From Ruminococcus bromii (GTDB lineage: Bacteria > Bacillota > Clostridia > Oscillospirales > Acutalibacteraceae): 64,000 nucleotides of DNA. Location of the stretch: positions 1 through 64,000 of the forward strand of contig NZ_NNBY01000034.1 of the NCBI RefSeq assembly GCF_002834235.1, in the 5' to 3' direction. A model generated the notes under the pieces. The model was not told the origin of the DNA. It did not search any database and saw only the letters and a program-made list of their open reading frames with translations. The position numbers were made by a program, and so were the translations under genes. Shown in pieces: positions 51,073-59,231 of this stretch; positions within the stretch are counted from its first letter, which is position 1, and each line of letters starts with the position of its first letter.

Positions 51073-52332
51073 ATGAAAACAAAAATAATTTCAATTGCTC
51101 TTGCAGTTGTGACAATGCTTTCGGCAGTTGCGCTTTTCAGCGGTTGTTCTGACGGAGAATATCCTGTTAAGGTGGCAAACATCACGATTGAAAGTCAGCC
51201 AAAGAACATTGTTGTTCTTGATGCGCCGACAGCCGATATCCTCATCGCAACAGGCTATGACAGATATATTGTGGGCAGAAGTGATGACGTTGACCAGCAG
51301 TCAATCGCAGTTGCCCCGAGCGTCGGTTCATATGAAAATCCCGATACCGACAAAATTATCAATTCCGGCACAAACCTTGTGTTTGCAGGTCAGTCAATAA
51401 ATGAGGACGCAAAGAAGAAGCTTCAGGACAAGGGTATTCAGGTTGTCACAATGTCACACGGTGACACTCCCAAGCAGGTTGAAACGAACTATGTGACAAT
51501 CGGCAAAATTTGCGGCGGCACAAAAACGGGCGCAAAGAAGGGTGAAGATACCTATAATGAATTGCTTGATAAGATGAACAACTACAAACAGCAGGTTAAT
51601 AACAGAAATTCCGGCATTCTTGATACGGTTTGTTATCTCTATACAGAAAACGACAGGCTCAAGATGATGACAAGCGGAACATACGGTGATATGCTCCTCG
51701 GCTATACGGGGGCGGTTAATGCCGCAGTAAACATCAGCGACAACAATGTTGATGTTGCAACTCTCAAGATTGCAAATCCGAACTTTATCTTCTATGCAGA
51801 CAATGCTACTCTTGATAAAATTAAGGGTGATACAACACTCGCAAGTCTTGGCGCAGTTAAGACAGGCAAAATTCTTGAGGTTTCGCTTGAAGAAATGTCA
51901 AGACCCGGCAATACTGCTCTGGAAGCACTTGAAAAAATGGTTTACTTTATGTATCCCGACCTCAAGCCAAAGTCTGCAACAGACACAACAAAGGCTCAGG
52001 ATGCGACAGCATCAAAGACTGACGCAACAACCGCAACTCAGGCAACAACCGCAAGCGATTCGAAGTCGGTTGCCGATAAGTATAATCTTACCATTACATC
52101 AGACCTTTCACTCAAGCAGGAAGATGAAAATGACACGGTAAAGGCTATGCAGCTCCGCCTTTATAACATCGGTTACATTGCCGACAAGGACAATGTGACA
52201 GGCTACTACGGCGAAGTAACAGCCGAGGCGGTTAAGAAATTCCAGAAAAACAACGGTCTTAAAGAAACAGGTAAAGCCGATAACGCAACTCTTGTATTGC
52301 TTTTTGACAGTTCAGCGAAAAAAGCCAAATAA
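51073..52332 (+). CDS. ABC-type substrate-binding lipoprotein fused to a peptidoglycan-binding domain
   Basis: About 419 residues. A lipoprotein signal (SIALAVVTMLSAVALFSGCS) is followed by a BtuF/FepB-type periplasmic-binding domain (PKNIVVLDAPTADILIATGY, VGSYENPDTDKIINSGTNLV, YNELLDKMNNYKQQV, GNTALEALEKMVYFMYP). A Thr/Ala-rich linker (DTTKAQDATASKTDATTATQ) follows, then a PG_binding_1 domain (VKAMQLRLYNIGYIADK, YGEVTAEAVKKFQKNNGLKE). Binding proteins of this fold carry corrinoids, haem or siderophores; the ligand is not predictable. No permease or ATPase gene is adjacent. ATG at 51073 has CGGAGG 8 nt upstream. Confidence 0.83.
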   Translation: MKTKIISIALAVVTMLSAVALFSGCSDGEYPVKVANITIESQPKNIVVLDAPTADILIATGYDRYIVGRSDDVDQQSIAVAPSVGSYENPDTDKIINSGTNLVFAGQSINEDAKKKLQDKGIQVVTMSHGDTPKQVETNYVTIGKICGGTKTGAKKGEDTYNELLDKMNNYKQQVNNRNSGILDTVCYLYTENDRLKMMTSGTYGDMLLGYTGAVNAAVNISDNNVDVATLKIANPNFIFYADNATLDKIKGDTTLASLGAVKTGKILEVSLEEMSRPGNTALEALEKMVYFMYPDLKPKSATDTTKAQDATASKTDATTATQATTASDSKSVADKYNLTITSDLSLKQEDENDTVKAMQLRLYNIGYIADKDNVTGYYGEVTAEAVKKFQKNNGLKETGKADNATLVLLFDSSAKKAK

Positions 52333-52333
52333 T

Positions 52334-52412
52334 TCAAATTGAAAATGTAAAATTATAGTCGGGAAGACAGTTTGCAAAATGCAAAACATTGTCTTCCCGA
52401 CTGTTTTTTATA
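52334..52412 (+). repeat. Dispersed repeat family A, best-preserved copy
   Basis: AATTGAAAATGTAAAATTAT leader; 13-bp stem AGTCGGGAAGACA (52357-52369) with TGTCTTCCCGACT (52390-52402); inner TTTGCAAAATGCAAA; T-run 52404-52409. It serves as terminator of the gene above. Confidence 0.9.
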
Positions 52413-52431
52413 TGTGATTTACCGATATACC

Positions 52432-52567
52432 GTAGCGGCGATCAGCGATCGCCATTTGATTTGGTTGTAAAACCAAATCAATAATAGATGCCGCAATAAA
52501 ATTGTGATAATGCACGGTCGAACTGATTTTGCAATCGTTTCGATTGGTGGTCACTGACCGCCGCTAC
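52432..52567. repeat. Palindromic MITE-like repeat family C, copy 3 (inverted)
   Basis: 136 bp from GTAGCGGCGATCAGCGATCG to CACTGACCGCCGCTAC. Its inner parts (TGATTTGGTTGTAAAACCAA, then GATTTTGCAATCGTTTCGAT) are in reverse order relative to the copies at 24982 and 28732, so it lies in the opposite orientation. Confidence 0.86.
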
Positions 52568-52598
52568 AATTAAACCTTAACATTACGGTGGTACACCG

Positions 52599-53432
52599 TT
52601 AAAACAGTTCGGGGTGCATTCGGCTGTAGTGAAAAATGTACTGCTGGGCAATGCCTGCGTACTGACCGAAATCGTCACCGTTCATATTCGGGAACAGCTT
52701 TTCCATTGCCCGTTTCATCCACACATCAATCGGAAAAGCCTCAATTCTGTGCATACCGAAAAGGAGTGTGCAGTCGGCAACCTTTTTGCCGACGCCCGTA
52801 ATTTTCATAAGCTCCGCTCTTGCGTCTTCATAGCCAAGCGTGAAACAGCTGTCAAGATTCACCTCGCCGTTTGTAACCTTTTGCGCCGCATCAATAATGT
52901 AACGGTTGCGAAATCCTGCTCTAAGCGGTGCAAGGTCATCGGGCGAAAGTTTTGCAAGTGTTTCGGCTGTCGGGAACGCAAATTCTCCGTCACCAAGCGA
53001 TGTGCCGAAGTTCTCGCACAAACGCTCAACAATACCCTTGATTCGCTTTATATTGTTGTTCTGCGAAATGATGAATGTGCAGAGTGCCTCAAAAGGCTCT
53101 TGCCTTAAAATCCTTATGCCCGGGGCGTACTTTGCCGCCTCGTTCAGAACGGGATGTATTGTGCTGATTTCTTCACGGATTTTTCCGTAATCAAGCGAAA
53201 AGTCAAAGTAGCTGTACCAGATGTTTTTGAAATCGTCAGCCGTTGCATTTTCAATGTACATATCCGTTTTGTCAAGGCTGACGGTTACGCTTTTGCCGTA
53301 GGCAACACCGTGAAAAGAACCGTCGTCCTGCGACTTCCAACGAAAGCTCTGACCGCAGTCGAGAGTCTGCGCAAGGTCAAGGTCATGCACATCGGTTATT
53401 TTGATTTTGTTGTCGAGTTCAATACATTCCAT
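52599..53432 (-). CDS. 8-oxoguanine DNA glycosylase/AP lyase (OGG1-like)
   Basis: About 277 residues. The N-terminal OGG domain includes LAQTLDCGQSFRWKSQDDGS and IRILRQEPFEALCTFIISQN. The helix-hairpin-helix region has ITGVGKKVADCTLLFGMHRI with catalytic Lys, and AFPIDVWMKRAM with catalytic Asp. It removes oxidised guanine from DNA and nicks the strand. ATG at 53432 has GGTGA about 7 nt upstream; an in-frame start 39 bases earlier is possible. Clostridial OGG enzymes of this type are about this length. Single gene on the minus strand. Confidence 0.92.
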   Translation of the reverse strand: MECIELDNKIKITDVHDLDLAQTLDCGQSFRWKSQDDGSFHGVAYGKSVTVSLDKTDMYIENATADDFKNIWYSYFDFSLDYGKIREEISTIHPVLNEAAKYAPGIRILRQEPFEALCTFIISQNNNIKRIKGIVERLCENFGTSLGDGEFAFPTAETLAKLSPDDLAPLRAGFRNRYIIDAAQKVTNGEVNLDSCFTLGYEDARAELMKITGVGKKVADCTLLFGMHRIEAFPIDVWMKRAMEKLFPNMNGDDFGQYAGIAQQYIFHYSRMHPELF

Positions 53433-53500
53433 GATTTTCACCGCCGAAATATTCTTAATAAAGTATATCACATTCGGGAAAATTATGATATACTTTATTT

Positions 53501-53645
53501 AAAATTGAAAATGGAAAATGAATGTCGGGAAGATAGTTTGTTTGTAAAACAGATTTCAGTCCCGACTGTATTTCAGACAGGAACTCATTGAACGCAAGCC
53601 TTGATGAAATATTTTGTTTAAACACATATGTTTTGATATGATGAA
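53501..53645 (+). repeat. Degenerate family A repeat followed by family E segment
   Basis: AAATTGAAAATGGAAAATG leader with GTCGGGA ... TCCCGAC arms (about 53524-53566), then from 53597 the family E stretch CTTGATGAAATATTTTGTTT. It fills the gap before the DUF6062 gene. Confidence 0.65.
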
Positions 53646-53690
53646 AACGGTGTGTTATAACCACTACATTAACTCAAAAGGAGGATTATT

Positions 53691-54380
53691 GTGAAAGAAA
53701 CTATCTGCACAATTCCGATTAACGATATATTTATGCCGAAATGCGGTTGTCCGTTTTGCCGAATGGAGAGTATGCTTGAGGAGCAGTATGTAAAATTCAT
53801 TACGGGCGATGCGATGATGGAGCCTAATATCAGGATTGAAACCAACAAAAAAGGCTTTTGTCACCGCCATTTTTCGCAGATGTTTGAAAAAGGACAAAAA
53901 CTGCCGAATGCGCTTATTCTTGAAAGTCATCTTCAGGAAATTATTGATAACGATGTGCCGAAAAAGCTGAAGGGCAAGCCTGATAAGAAACAGCTTGAAG
54001 TCATTAAAAAGCGACTTGATTCGTGTTATGTATGCGACAGAATCGAGTGGGATATGCACCATTTTTGCGACACGATTTTTGTTGAGTGGGCAAAGGGAGG
54101 GGAGTTTTATAAGCTGTACAACGAACAGCCGTTTATCTGCTTTAAACACTACGATTTTATTATGAATGTTGCAACCCAAAAGAGCAAGCTGCCGTCAAAG
54201 CTTTTACCGCAGTTCTATGCCGAAACAGCAGGTCTTACAAAAAAATATCTGCTGTCGCTTAAAGAAGATATCACATATTTCTGCTCAATGTTTGATTACC
54301 GCAACCACGGCAAAGATTGGGGAAGCTCCAAGGATTCAATTGAGAGAAGTATTGAATTTTTGACAGGCGAAAAGCCGTAA
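53691..54380 (+). CDS. DUF6062-family Cys/His-rich protein
   Basis: 229 residues. Three Cys/His clusters stand out: CGCPFCRMESML (about 18-29), GFCHRHFSQMF (about 56-66) and SCYVCDRIEWDMHHFC (about 108-123), with a later FICFKHYDFI. They suggest bound zinc or an Fe-S centre. The DUF6062 assignment is from memory; the function is unknown. It is soluble and mostly helical. The start is GTG at 53691, chosen because AAAAGGAGG lies 7 nt upstream. Transcribed alone, with repeats on both sides. Confidence 0.8.
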   Translation: MKETICTIPINDIFMPKCGCPFCRMESMLEEQYVKFITGDAMMEPNIRIETNKKGFCHRHFSQMFEKGQKLPNALILESHLQEIIDNDVPKKLKGKPDKKQLEVIKKRLDSCYVCDRIEWDMHHFCDTIFVEWAKGGEFYKLYNEQPFICFKHYDFIMNVATQKSKLPSKLLPQFYAETAGLTKKYLLSLKEDITYFCSMFDYRNHGKDWGSSKDSIERSIEFLTGEKP

Positions 54381-54552
54381 ACGGCGAGCCGACTTTTTAT
54401 GTTCATGAAGATAGTTTGTAATGTAAAAAAACATATTATGCCCGAGCGAAAGGTTTAATTAATGTAAAATTGAAAATTGAAAATGGAAAATTAATGTCGG
54501 GAAGACAGTTCGCAAAATAAAATGCAATGTCTTCCCGACTGTTTTATTAATA
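54381..54552 (+). repeat. Family D fragment plus family A repeat
   Basis: Begins at the DUF6062 stop codon with ACGGCGAGCCG, then GAAGATAGTTTGTAATG and ATTATGCCCGAGCG. A full family A copy follows at 54463-54552: GTCGGGAAGACA (about 54496-54507) with TGTCTTCCCGAC (about 54528-54539) and TTTT. A GGCGAACACGGTTCGCC palindrome and CGCTAC, a family C end fragment, follow at 54574-54596. Confidence 0.75.
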
Positions 54553-54599
54553 TGAAATTTACTGTTTATTTATGGCGAACACGGTTCGCCGCTACTGAT

Positions 54600-54745
54600 A
54601 AATTTTTGATATGAACAAAGATTGCATCAGAACCTTACTCGGGTATCTTATGTAATTTCTTTATCCGACTGCCTTCTCGAATAGACTGCGGTGGCACACC
54701 GCCGACCGCAATTTTCAATTTTCCATTTTCAACTTTCAATTTGAA
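54600..54745 (-). repeat. Dispersed repeat family B, inverted copy
   Basis: Read on the minus strand it matches 15295-15420: TTGAAAATGGAAAATTGAAA leader, GCGGTCGGCGGTGTGCCACC, TATTCGAGAAGGCAGT, and a decayed CTGATGCAATC end. The terminator stem is no longer intact. Confidence 0.7.
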
Positions 54746-54749
54746 TCAT

Positions 54750-54959
54750 TCACTGCCATACTGCCATAACGGCGTTGAAGTATTCGTCAGAGAGAACCTT
54801 TCTCAACTGTTCTCTGCCGAATTCATCGTTCATATATGCATTGCGGATGTTTCCGCCGACCTGCATTTCTTCACCGTTAAATGTCAAAAACTGCTGTCTG
54901 AGTACCGACACGCTGTCCTTTGTGAGCATATCGAGTGTGATTTTTTCTTTAAGTTCCAT
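54750..54959 (-). CDS. Small protein downstream of the baseplate-like gene
   Basis: 69 residues: MELKEKITLDMLTKDSVSVL ... EEMQVGGNIRNAYMNDEFGR. Mostly helical, no Cys, no membrane segment. I do not recognise a family, but position (20 bp after a BppU-like gene) and a good AACGGAGG ribosome site 9 nt upstream indicate a real gene. Small proteins in this place in phage modules are often tail chaperones or XkdX-like; this is inference from context only. The repeat block at 54600-54745 starts right after its stop. Confidence 0.65.
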   Translation of the reverse strand: MELKEKITLDMLTKDSVSVLRQQFLTFNGEEMQVGGNIRNAYMNDEFGREQLRKVLSDEYFNAVMAVWQ

Positions 54960-54979
54960 TTTTCATACCTCCGTTATTT

Positions 54980-56035
54980 TTATATTTTGTAAATCAAAGA
55001 AAAGTTTACCTGCTCATCAGCGACGAAATTATAAGCCTGTTTATTGAGCGGAGTAAACTGCAACCAAGCCGATTTATTTACACTTCCTCTGAACATTCCG
55101 CCGTTTTTGCTTATGCCGATATCATGAACAATCACATCCGATTTGTTTGAGAAAGGCATATTGAGCAAAGCTATTGTAGATGTTCCGCCTAAAGATGTTG
55201 CGTTCATAATGACGGTGACATTTACAATAACGATATCGCCAATTCTTTCATAAAGGCAAGTTGCAGATTTTATTTTATCAATCTGAGTAGAGTACGGAGT
55301 AAGAGTAGCTGTACCAAGTTCGATATTTGACGAATCGTATTTTGAGCCGATGCTCATATCCATACGGGTTAATCTTTCGTTAAGGGTTTTGCTGTCAGCT
55401 TTTGCGTTAAGCAGAATGTCAACCTCATCCGACGAGTAGCTGTCGGCACTATCCCAGTAGTTGTCGGTAAGATACTTGATACTCGGATAATTTTGAGTAT
55501 AGTCGGTAATCTGAGAGGAATCACTTACCTTGTTTGAGTTGTCCTCTTTTTTTGAAATGTCGGACTGTTCAATTAACTTTTTGGTTTTGTCAATTTCAGT
55601 CCGACAAAGCTTTGTTTCGTCAAGAAGCTTTTGCGTTTCTTCACGAAGCTTCAGCGTTTCTGAATTCGGATTAAGGTACTCTTTGTCCTCAATCGGAATA
55701 CTCTCGTCTGCATAAAGCGTGACGATCTGAGTTTGGAAAACATAGCCGTTTTCGCCTCTGCCTTCAAGCTGAAGTTCAAAATAGCCGTGCATGAAAATGT
55801 CATTTTTTCTGACCTTCCACACAAGTTTTGTGCCTGTTTCATCAATTGCGGTGCTGTCGGGAATTACCGAATTTACACTGCCGTCGGCAAAACGCAGATG
55901 AATGAAGTAGTCAACCGTAATGTCGCACATTCCCCGAATTAAAAATTCCTGTGTTTCGGCAAGATTTTCACCCGTGATGCCAACGCAGTTTGCACCGTCA
56001 AAATTTTTTGGTTTTCGTTTGTCATAGATAATCAT
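54980..56035 (-). CDS. Phage baseplate upper protein-like (BppU) / tail fibre protein
   Basis: 351 residues. The N-terminal 125 residues are a beta-sandwich like BppU N-terminal domains (NCVGITGENLAETQEFLIRG, TKLVWKVRKNDIFMHGYFEL, VFQTQIVTLYADESIPIED). A coiled coil follows (LREETQKLLDETKLCRTEID), then a short linker and a C-terminal beta-rich receptor-binding-type domain (LGTATLTPYSTQIDKI...FSLIYKI). This is the normal order for Gram-positive phage baseplate proteins. Start ATG with GTGGAGGTGTAAC upstream. Only the 69-residue gene follows; no capsid, tail tube, terminase or integrase genes are near, so this is an orphan module. Confidence 0.75.
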   Translation of the reverse strand: MIIYDKRKPKNFDGANCVGITGENLAETQEFLIRGMCDITVDYFIHLRFADGSVNSVIPDSTAIDETGTKLVWKVRKNDIFMHGYFELQLEGRGENGYVFQTQIVTLYADESIPIEDKEYLNPNSETLKLREETQKLLDETKLCRTEIDKTKKLIEQSDISKKEDNSNKVSDSSQITDYTQNYPSIKYLTDNYWDSADSYSSDEVDILLNAKADSKTLNERLTRMDMSIGSKYDSSNIELGTATLTPYSTQIDKIKSATCLYERIGDIVIVNVTVIMNATSLGGTSTIALLNMPFSNKSDVIVHDIGISKNGGMFRGSVNKSAWLQFTPLNKQAYNFVADEQVNFSLIYKI

Positions 56036-56145
56036 TGTTACACCTCCACTTAAAGAGGCAAAAACACGAAAAAATGCATTGTTTTATGCAATTTTCAGAA
56101 AAATTTTTGAAATTTTTTTAATTTCCCGTCACGAGGGGGAAACGG

Positions 56146-56173
56146 TTGCAATTGCAATGTTTTGTGATATAAT
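56146..56173 (+). promoter_or_regulatory. Promoter of the Crp-type regulator gene
   Basis: TTGCAA (56146-56151), 16-bp spacer, TATAAT (56168-56173). The leader of about 160 nt has a 5-bp ACGGC/GCCGT hairpin (56314-56328) between a GAAGGGGGA site and the ATG. Confidence 0.6.
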
Positions 56174-56336
56174 CTAATTTGAATAATTTGAACGAATTGA
56201 CTTAAACAGAAGAGAAGAAAAACTGTTTGTTCCGTGACGATTAAGAGGACGGAATTGTGTGCCGATGTACAAATTACGGCTTTTTTCGTTGCAAACCGTT
56301 TGAACGAAGGGGGACGGCAACACGCCGTGATATAAA

Positions 56337-57044
56337 ATGAGAAAATATGTAGAAGTTTTTACTCGTGATCATTTGCCAAAGCTGAGGGATCAGCTGTTGT
56401 TTTCGGGATTGACGGATCACGAAATTTTTATGTTCATACAATATGCAAAACCGTACTATCTGTCGCTGAACCGTGGCGAAACGGCAAGGGTTGAAAACAA
56501 GTTCAGCCATATGACGGGACTTGTGTTTTCGGGAACTGCATACCTTTATTCTGTGGACTACAACGGCAACAAAAGTCTGCTCAAAACAATTCGCAGCGGC
56601 GAGTCAAGCGGAACGCTTTACGCAATGTTTGACTACTACAATACTCTTGTTGAAATTATGGCAGGGGAGGACTGCGAAATCCTTTTTATTCCCCCCGAAC
56701 CGATGTTCATAACCGAGGATTCGCTTGCATCGATTCAGCAGAAAATCCTCGTCAATATGCTTGCGTCACAAAGACAGGTGTTTTTGCAGATTTCGGAACA
56801 CCTTGCCTGTCTTTCAAAGCGAAGTATCAAGGGCAAATTTATGCACCTTCTTCAAATCTATTGCAGGCGTGAGCGTAGCTGTGAGGTTGATCTGCCGTTC
56901 TCCCGTGACGAGCTTGCAAACTATCTTGCGGTTGACAGAGCGTCACTTTCAAGAGCACTCGGTGAACTGAAAAAAGCAGGAATTATTGAATTTAAAAAGA
57001 GCCATTTCAAACTGATTGAAACAGCTGAATATCATTTTGATTAA
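56337..57044 (+). CDS. Crp/Fnr-family transcriptional regulator
   Basis: 235 residues. The N-terminal cyclic-nucleotide-binding-like beta barrel covers about 15-135 (YLSLNRGETARVENKFSHMT, LKTIRSGESSGTLYAMFDYY). The C-terminal winged helix (about 160-230) has KFMHLLQIYCRRE, LPFSRDELANYLAVDRASLS as the recognition part, and RALGELKKAGIIEFKKSHFK. No Cys cluster for Fe-S binding as in Fnr. It lies 67 bp upstream of mntP and may regulate it, but metabolic or redox sensing is equally possible. The GGGGG ribosome site is 22 nt from the ATG with a hairpin between, an unusual arrangement. Confidence 0.88.
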   Translation: MRKYVEVFTRDHLPKLRDQLLFSGLTDHEIFMFIQYAKPYYLSLNRGETARVENKFSHMTGLVFSGTAYLYSVDYNGNKSLLKTIRSGESSGTLYAMFDYYNTLVEIMAGEDCEILFIPPEPMFITEDSLASIQQKILVNMLASQRQVFLQISEHLACLSKRSIKGKFMHLLQIYCRRERSCEVDLPFSRDELANYLAVDRASLSRALGELKKAGIIEFKKSHFKLIETAEYHFD

Positions 57045-57111
57045 ATAACGGTCGGCAAACGGTGTTCTGTTTCCTTTCACCGCCGACTAAAATATAACGG
57101 AGGATAATATT

Positions 57112-57675
57112 ATGAGTTTTGTGGAATTACTGCTGTTCGGCATCGGCTTGTCTATGGATGCATTTGCGGTTTCAATTTGCAAGGGGCTCTCCGTGCGTAA
57201 GTTAAGACCTAAACACGCAATTACTGTCGGATTGTGGTTTGGCGGATTTCAGGCGCTTATGCCGCTTATCGGTTATCTTCTCGGAAAGCAGTTTGAGTGG
57301 CTCATCACAAGCATTGACCATTGGATTGCATTCATCCTGCTTGCACTTATCGGTGCAAATATGATAAGAGAAGCTTTCGGCGAGGAAGAACAGCTTGACG
57401 ATTCGTTTTCGGTCAAGACAATGCTGCCCCTTGCCGTTGCAACAAGTATTGACGCACTTGCGGTAGGCGTTTCGTTTGCGTGTATTGATGTCGATATCGT
57501 ACCTGCAATCGCAATTATAGGCACAACAACATTCATACTTTCGGCTGTCGGCATCAAAATAGGCAATGTATTCGGTGCAAAGTATAAGTCAAAGGCAGAA
57601 TTTTTAGGCGGTGCAGTATTGATTTTGCTTGGACTCAAGATTTTGCTTGAAGATTTGGGGCTTTTGCCGTTCTGA
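57112..57675 (+). CDS. mntP: Manganese efflux pump MntP
   Basis: 187 residues, six transmembrane helices in two repeats of three. The conserved Asp motifs are [13 protein letters not shown] (about 15-27) and [14 protein letters not shown] (about 121-134), with [16 protein letters not shown] and [16 protein letters not shown]. The family exports Mn2+ to avoid toxicity. The 67-bp leader is too short for the yybP-ykoY Mn riboswitch often found before mntP, so regulation may come from the Crp-type gene upstream. AACGGAGGATAATATT precedes the ATG. Followed by a family B/D repeat and terminator. Confidence 0.94.
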   Translation: MSFVELLLFGIGLSMDAFAVSICKGLSVRKLRPKHAITVGLWFGGFQALMPLIGYLLGKQFEWLITSIDHWIAFILLALIGANMIREAFGEEEQLDDSFSVKTMLPLAVATSIDALAVGVSFACIDVDIVPAIAIIGTTTFILSAVGIKIGNVFGAKYKSKAEFLGGAVLILLGLKILLEDLGLLPF

Positions 57676-57680
57676 CGAAT

Positions 57681-57786
57681 TTCAAATTGAAAGTTGACGG
57701 CGAGCCGCCGTTACCAATTCGAGAAGATAGTATAATATAGAAATCGCATCAGATGCCCGAAAAAGCTCTGATGCGATTTTTTATAT
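57681..57786 (+). repeat. Dispersed repeat family B/D with terminator
   Basis: TTGAAAGTTGACGGCGAGCC, AATTCGAGAAGATAGTATAA, then a terminator AAATCGCATCAGA (57741-57753) with TCTGATGCGATTT (57767-57779) and T-run. A GGGCGGATAATATCCGCC palindrome follows at 57807-57825. It lies between convergent mntP and ldh. Confidence 0.82.
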
Positions 57787-57846
57787 AAAAGTCGTTGCTG
57801 TTTCGTAGGGCGGATAATATCCGCCACTACAGACAATACAGGTTTT

Positions 57847-58800
57847 TTATAATTTCAATTTCTTAAAGTTGTCATTCAGAATTGTGCAGGAGTTATCTAA
57901 CTTTTGCAATTCCTGTTCGGTTAATTTAAGTTCCAGAATGCGTTTTGCACCGTTTGCGCTTACTATGCACGGGTTGCCGATGAACACATCTTTCTTGCCG
58001 CCGTATTCACCACGCAGACGAACCGATACTGTCAAAACGCTGTTTTCATCTTGAAGAATTGCACGGACGATACGAACAATTGACATACCAATGCCGTAGT
58101 AGGTTGCGCCCTTTGCCTCAATGATTTTGTGAGCGGCACAACGCACATCATCGCTTATCTGCTCAAGCTCCTCCATATAGTACGATTTTGGGTTATCACG
58201 CATGACATCCTTTAGCGGTTTGGCGGCAAGGAGTGCCTGACTCCACGGAACAAATTCGCTGTCTCCGTGTTCGCCTATTACATATGCGTGAATGTTGCGT
58301 GGATCAACCTCAAAATATTCGCCGAGGAGATATCTGAGCCGTGCCGTGTCAAGGGTAGTTCCCGTGCCGATGATTTTTGACGCATTGAATCCCGAAAGTT
58401 CATAGGTCACCCGTGTCATAATGTCAACGGGATTTGTCGCAACAAGGAAAATTCCCTCAAAACCGCTTTGCACAACCTTTGGCACAATTGAAGAAAATAC
58501 AACTGCGTTTTTCTGCAAAAGCTGAAGTCTGCTTTCGGTGGGCTTTTGATTTGCACCTGCGCAGATTACAACAATGTCGGCGTCGGCACATTCACCGTAA
58601 CCTCCGCAACGGATTTTCATGCTTGAATGCGAAAATGCAAGCCCGTGGTTCAAATCCATTGCCTCACCCTCGGCACGCTTTTCGTTGAGGTCAATCATAA
58701 TGAGCTCATCACACACATTTTGATTGAGTGCCGCATAGGCAAAGCTCATTCCGACCATTCCCGTTCCCACAAGTACAACCTTTCTTTTGTTTCCCGACAT
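57847..58800 (-). CDS. ldh: L-lactate dehydrogenase
   Basis: 317 residues. NAD-binding VVLVGTGMVGMSFAYAALNQ, IDLNEKRAEGEAMDLNHG, VICAGANQKPTESRLQLL, LVATNPVDIMTRV (substrate loop) and the catalytic region GTTLDTARLRYLLGEYF with YVIGEHGDSEFVPWSQ (His of the active site). It reduces pyruvate to L-lactate, a fermentation end-step. The substrate-specificity loop Gln in ANQKPTESR marks LDH over malate dehydrogenase (Gln where MDH has Arg). GAAAGGAACGGTCAT precedes the ATG. Single gene, convergent with mntP. Confidence 0.95.
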   Translation of the reverse strand: MSGNKRKVVLVGTGMVGMSFAYAALNQNVCDELIMIDLNEKRAEGEAMDLNHGLAFSHSSMKIRCGGYGECADADIVVICAGANQKPTESRLQLLQKNAVVFSSIVPKVVQSGFEGIFLVATNPVDIMTRVTYELSGFNASKIIGTGTTLDTARLRYLLGEYFEVDPRNIHAYVIGEHGDSEFVPWSQALLAAKPLKDVMRDNPKSYYMEELEQISDDVRCAAHKIIEAKGATYYGIGMSIVRIVRAILQDENSVLTVSVRLRGEYGGKKDVFIGNPCIVSANGAKRILELKLTEQELQKLDNSCTILNDNFKKLKL

Positions 58801-58980
58801 ATGACCGTTCCTTTCATTTGTATTCTTTTTTTAGGATTTTCATATGTGCAAAAATTATTCTTAGGTTCAAAAAATTGATTGAATTGTGCTTTTTGGGGGG
58901 TTGTGAAAAAAATAACGGCAGAATCGGCTGTTTGTTTGGTGAAATGGCAAAGATTATATGTAAAAATCATCAAAATTCAC

Positions 58981-59056
58981 TTGAAACGCAGATATAATTG
59001 TGCTAAAATTAATTCGACAAGGTGTTCGGAATACATTAGGCATATTCCGATTTTTA
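58981..59056 (+). promoter_or_regulatory. Promoter and promoter-proximal terminator in the nfnA leader
   Basis: TTGAAA (58981-58986), 17-bp spacer, TAAAAT (59004-59009). About 10 nt past the expected start is a hairpin TCGGAATA (59026-59033) with TATTCCGA (59043-59050), followed by TTTTTATTTT. The gene begins 180 nt further on. A second small hairpin, TGCGAG/CTCGCA, sits just before the ribosome site. The rest of 58801-58980 is AT-rich with nothing else seen. Confidence 0.6.
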
Positions 59057-59231
59057 TTTTATAGGAAAATATCAATTGCGAGATTCTTTTTTTGAAAACT
59101 GTCAAATTTTGCCGAGTTGTGCTTTAGCATAAAATCCTTGCAAGGCTACGCTCGGGCATTAAAAGTTTTTGAAAAGTAAGACTGTCTGCACGAATAGGGT
59201 GCGAGGCACTCGCAGAAAGGAAAAGAGAAAA

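Noticed and set aside
54750-56035. Complete prophage
   Set aside because: No integrase, terminase, capsid or tail-tube genes are seen nearby.
57045-57111. yybP-ykoY manganese riboswitch before mntP
   Set aside because: The gap is 67 bp and lacks the conserved core.
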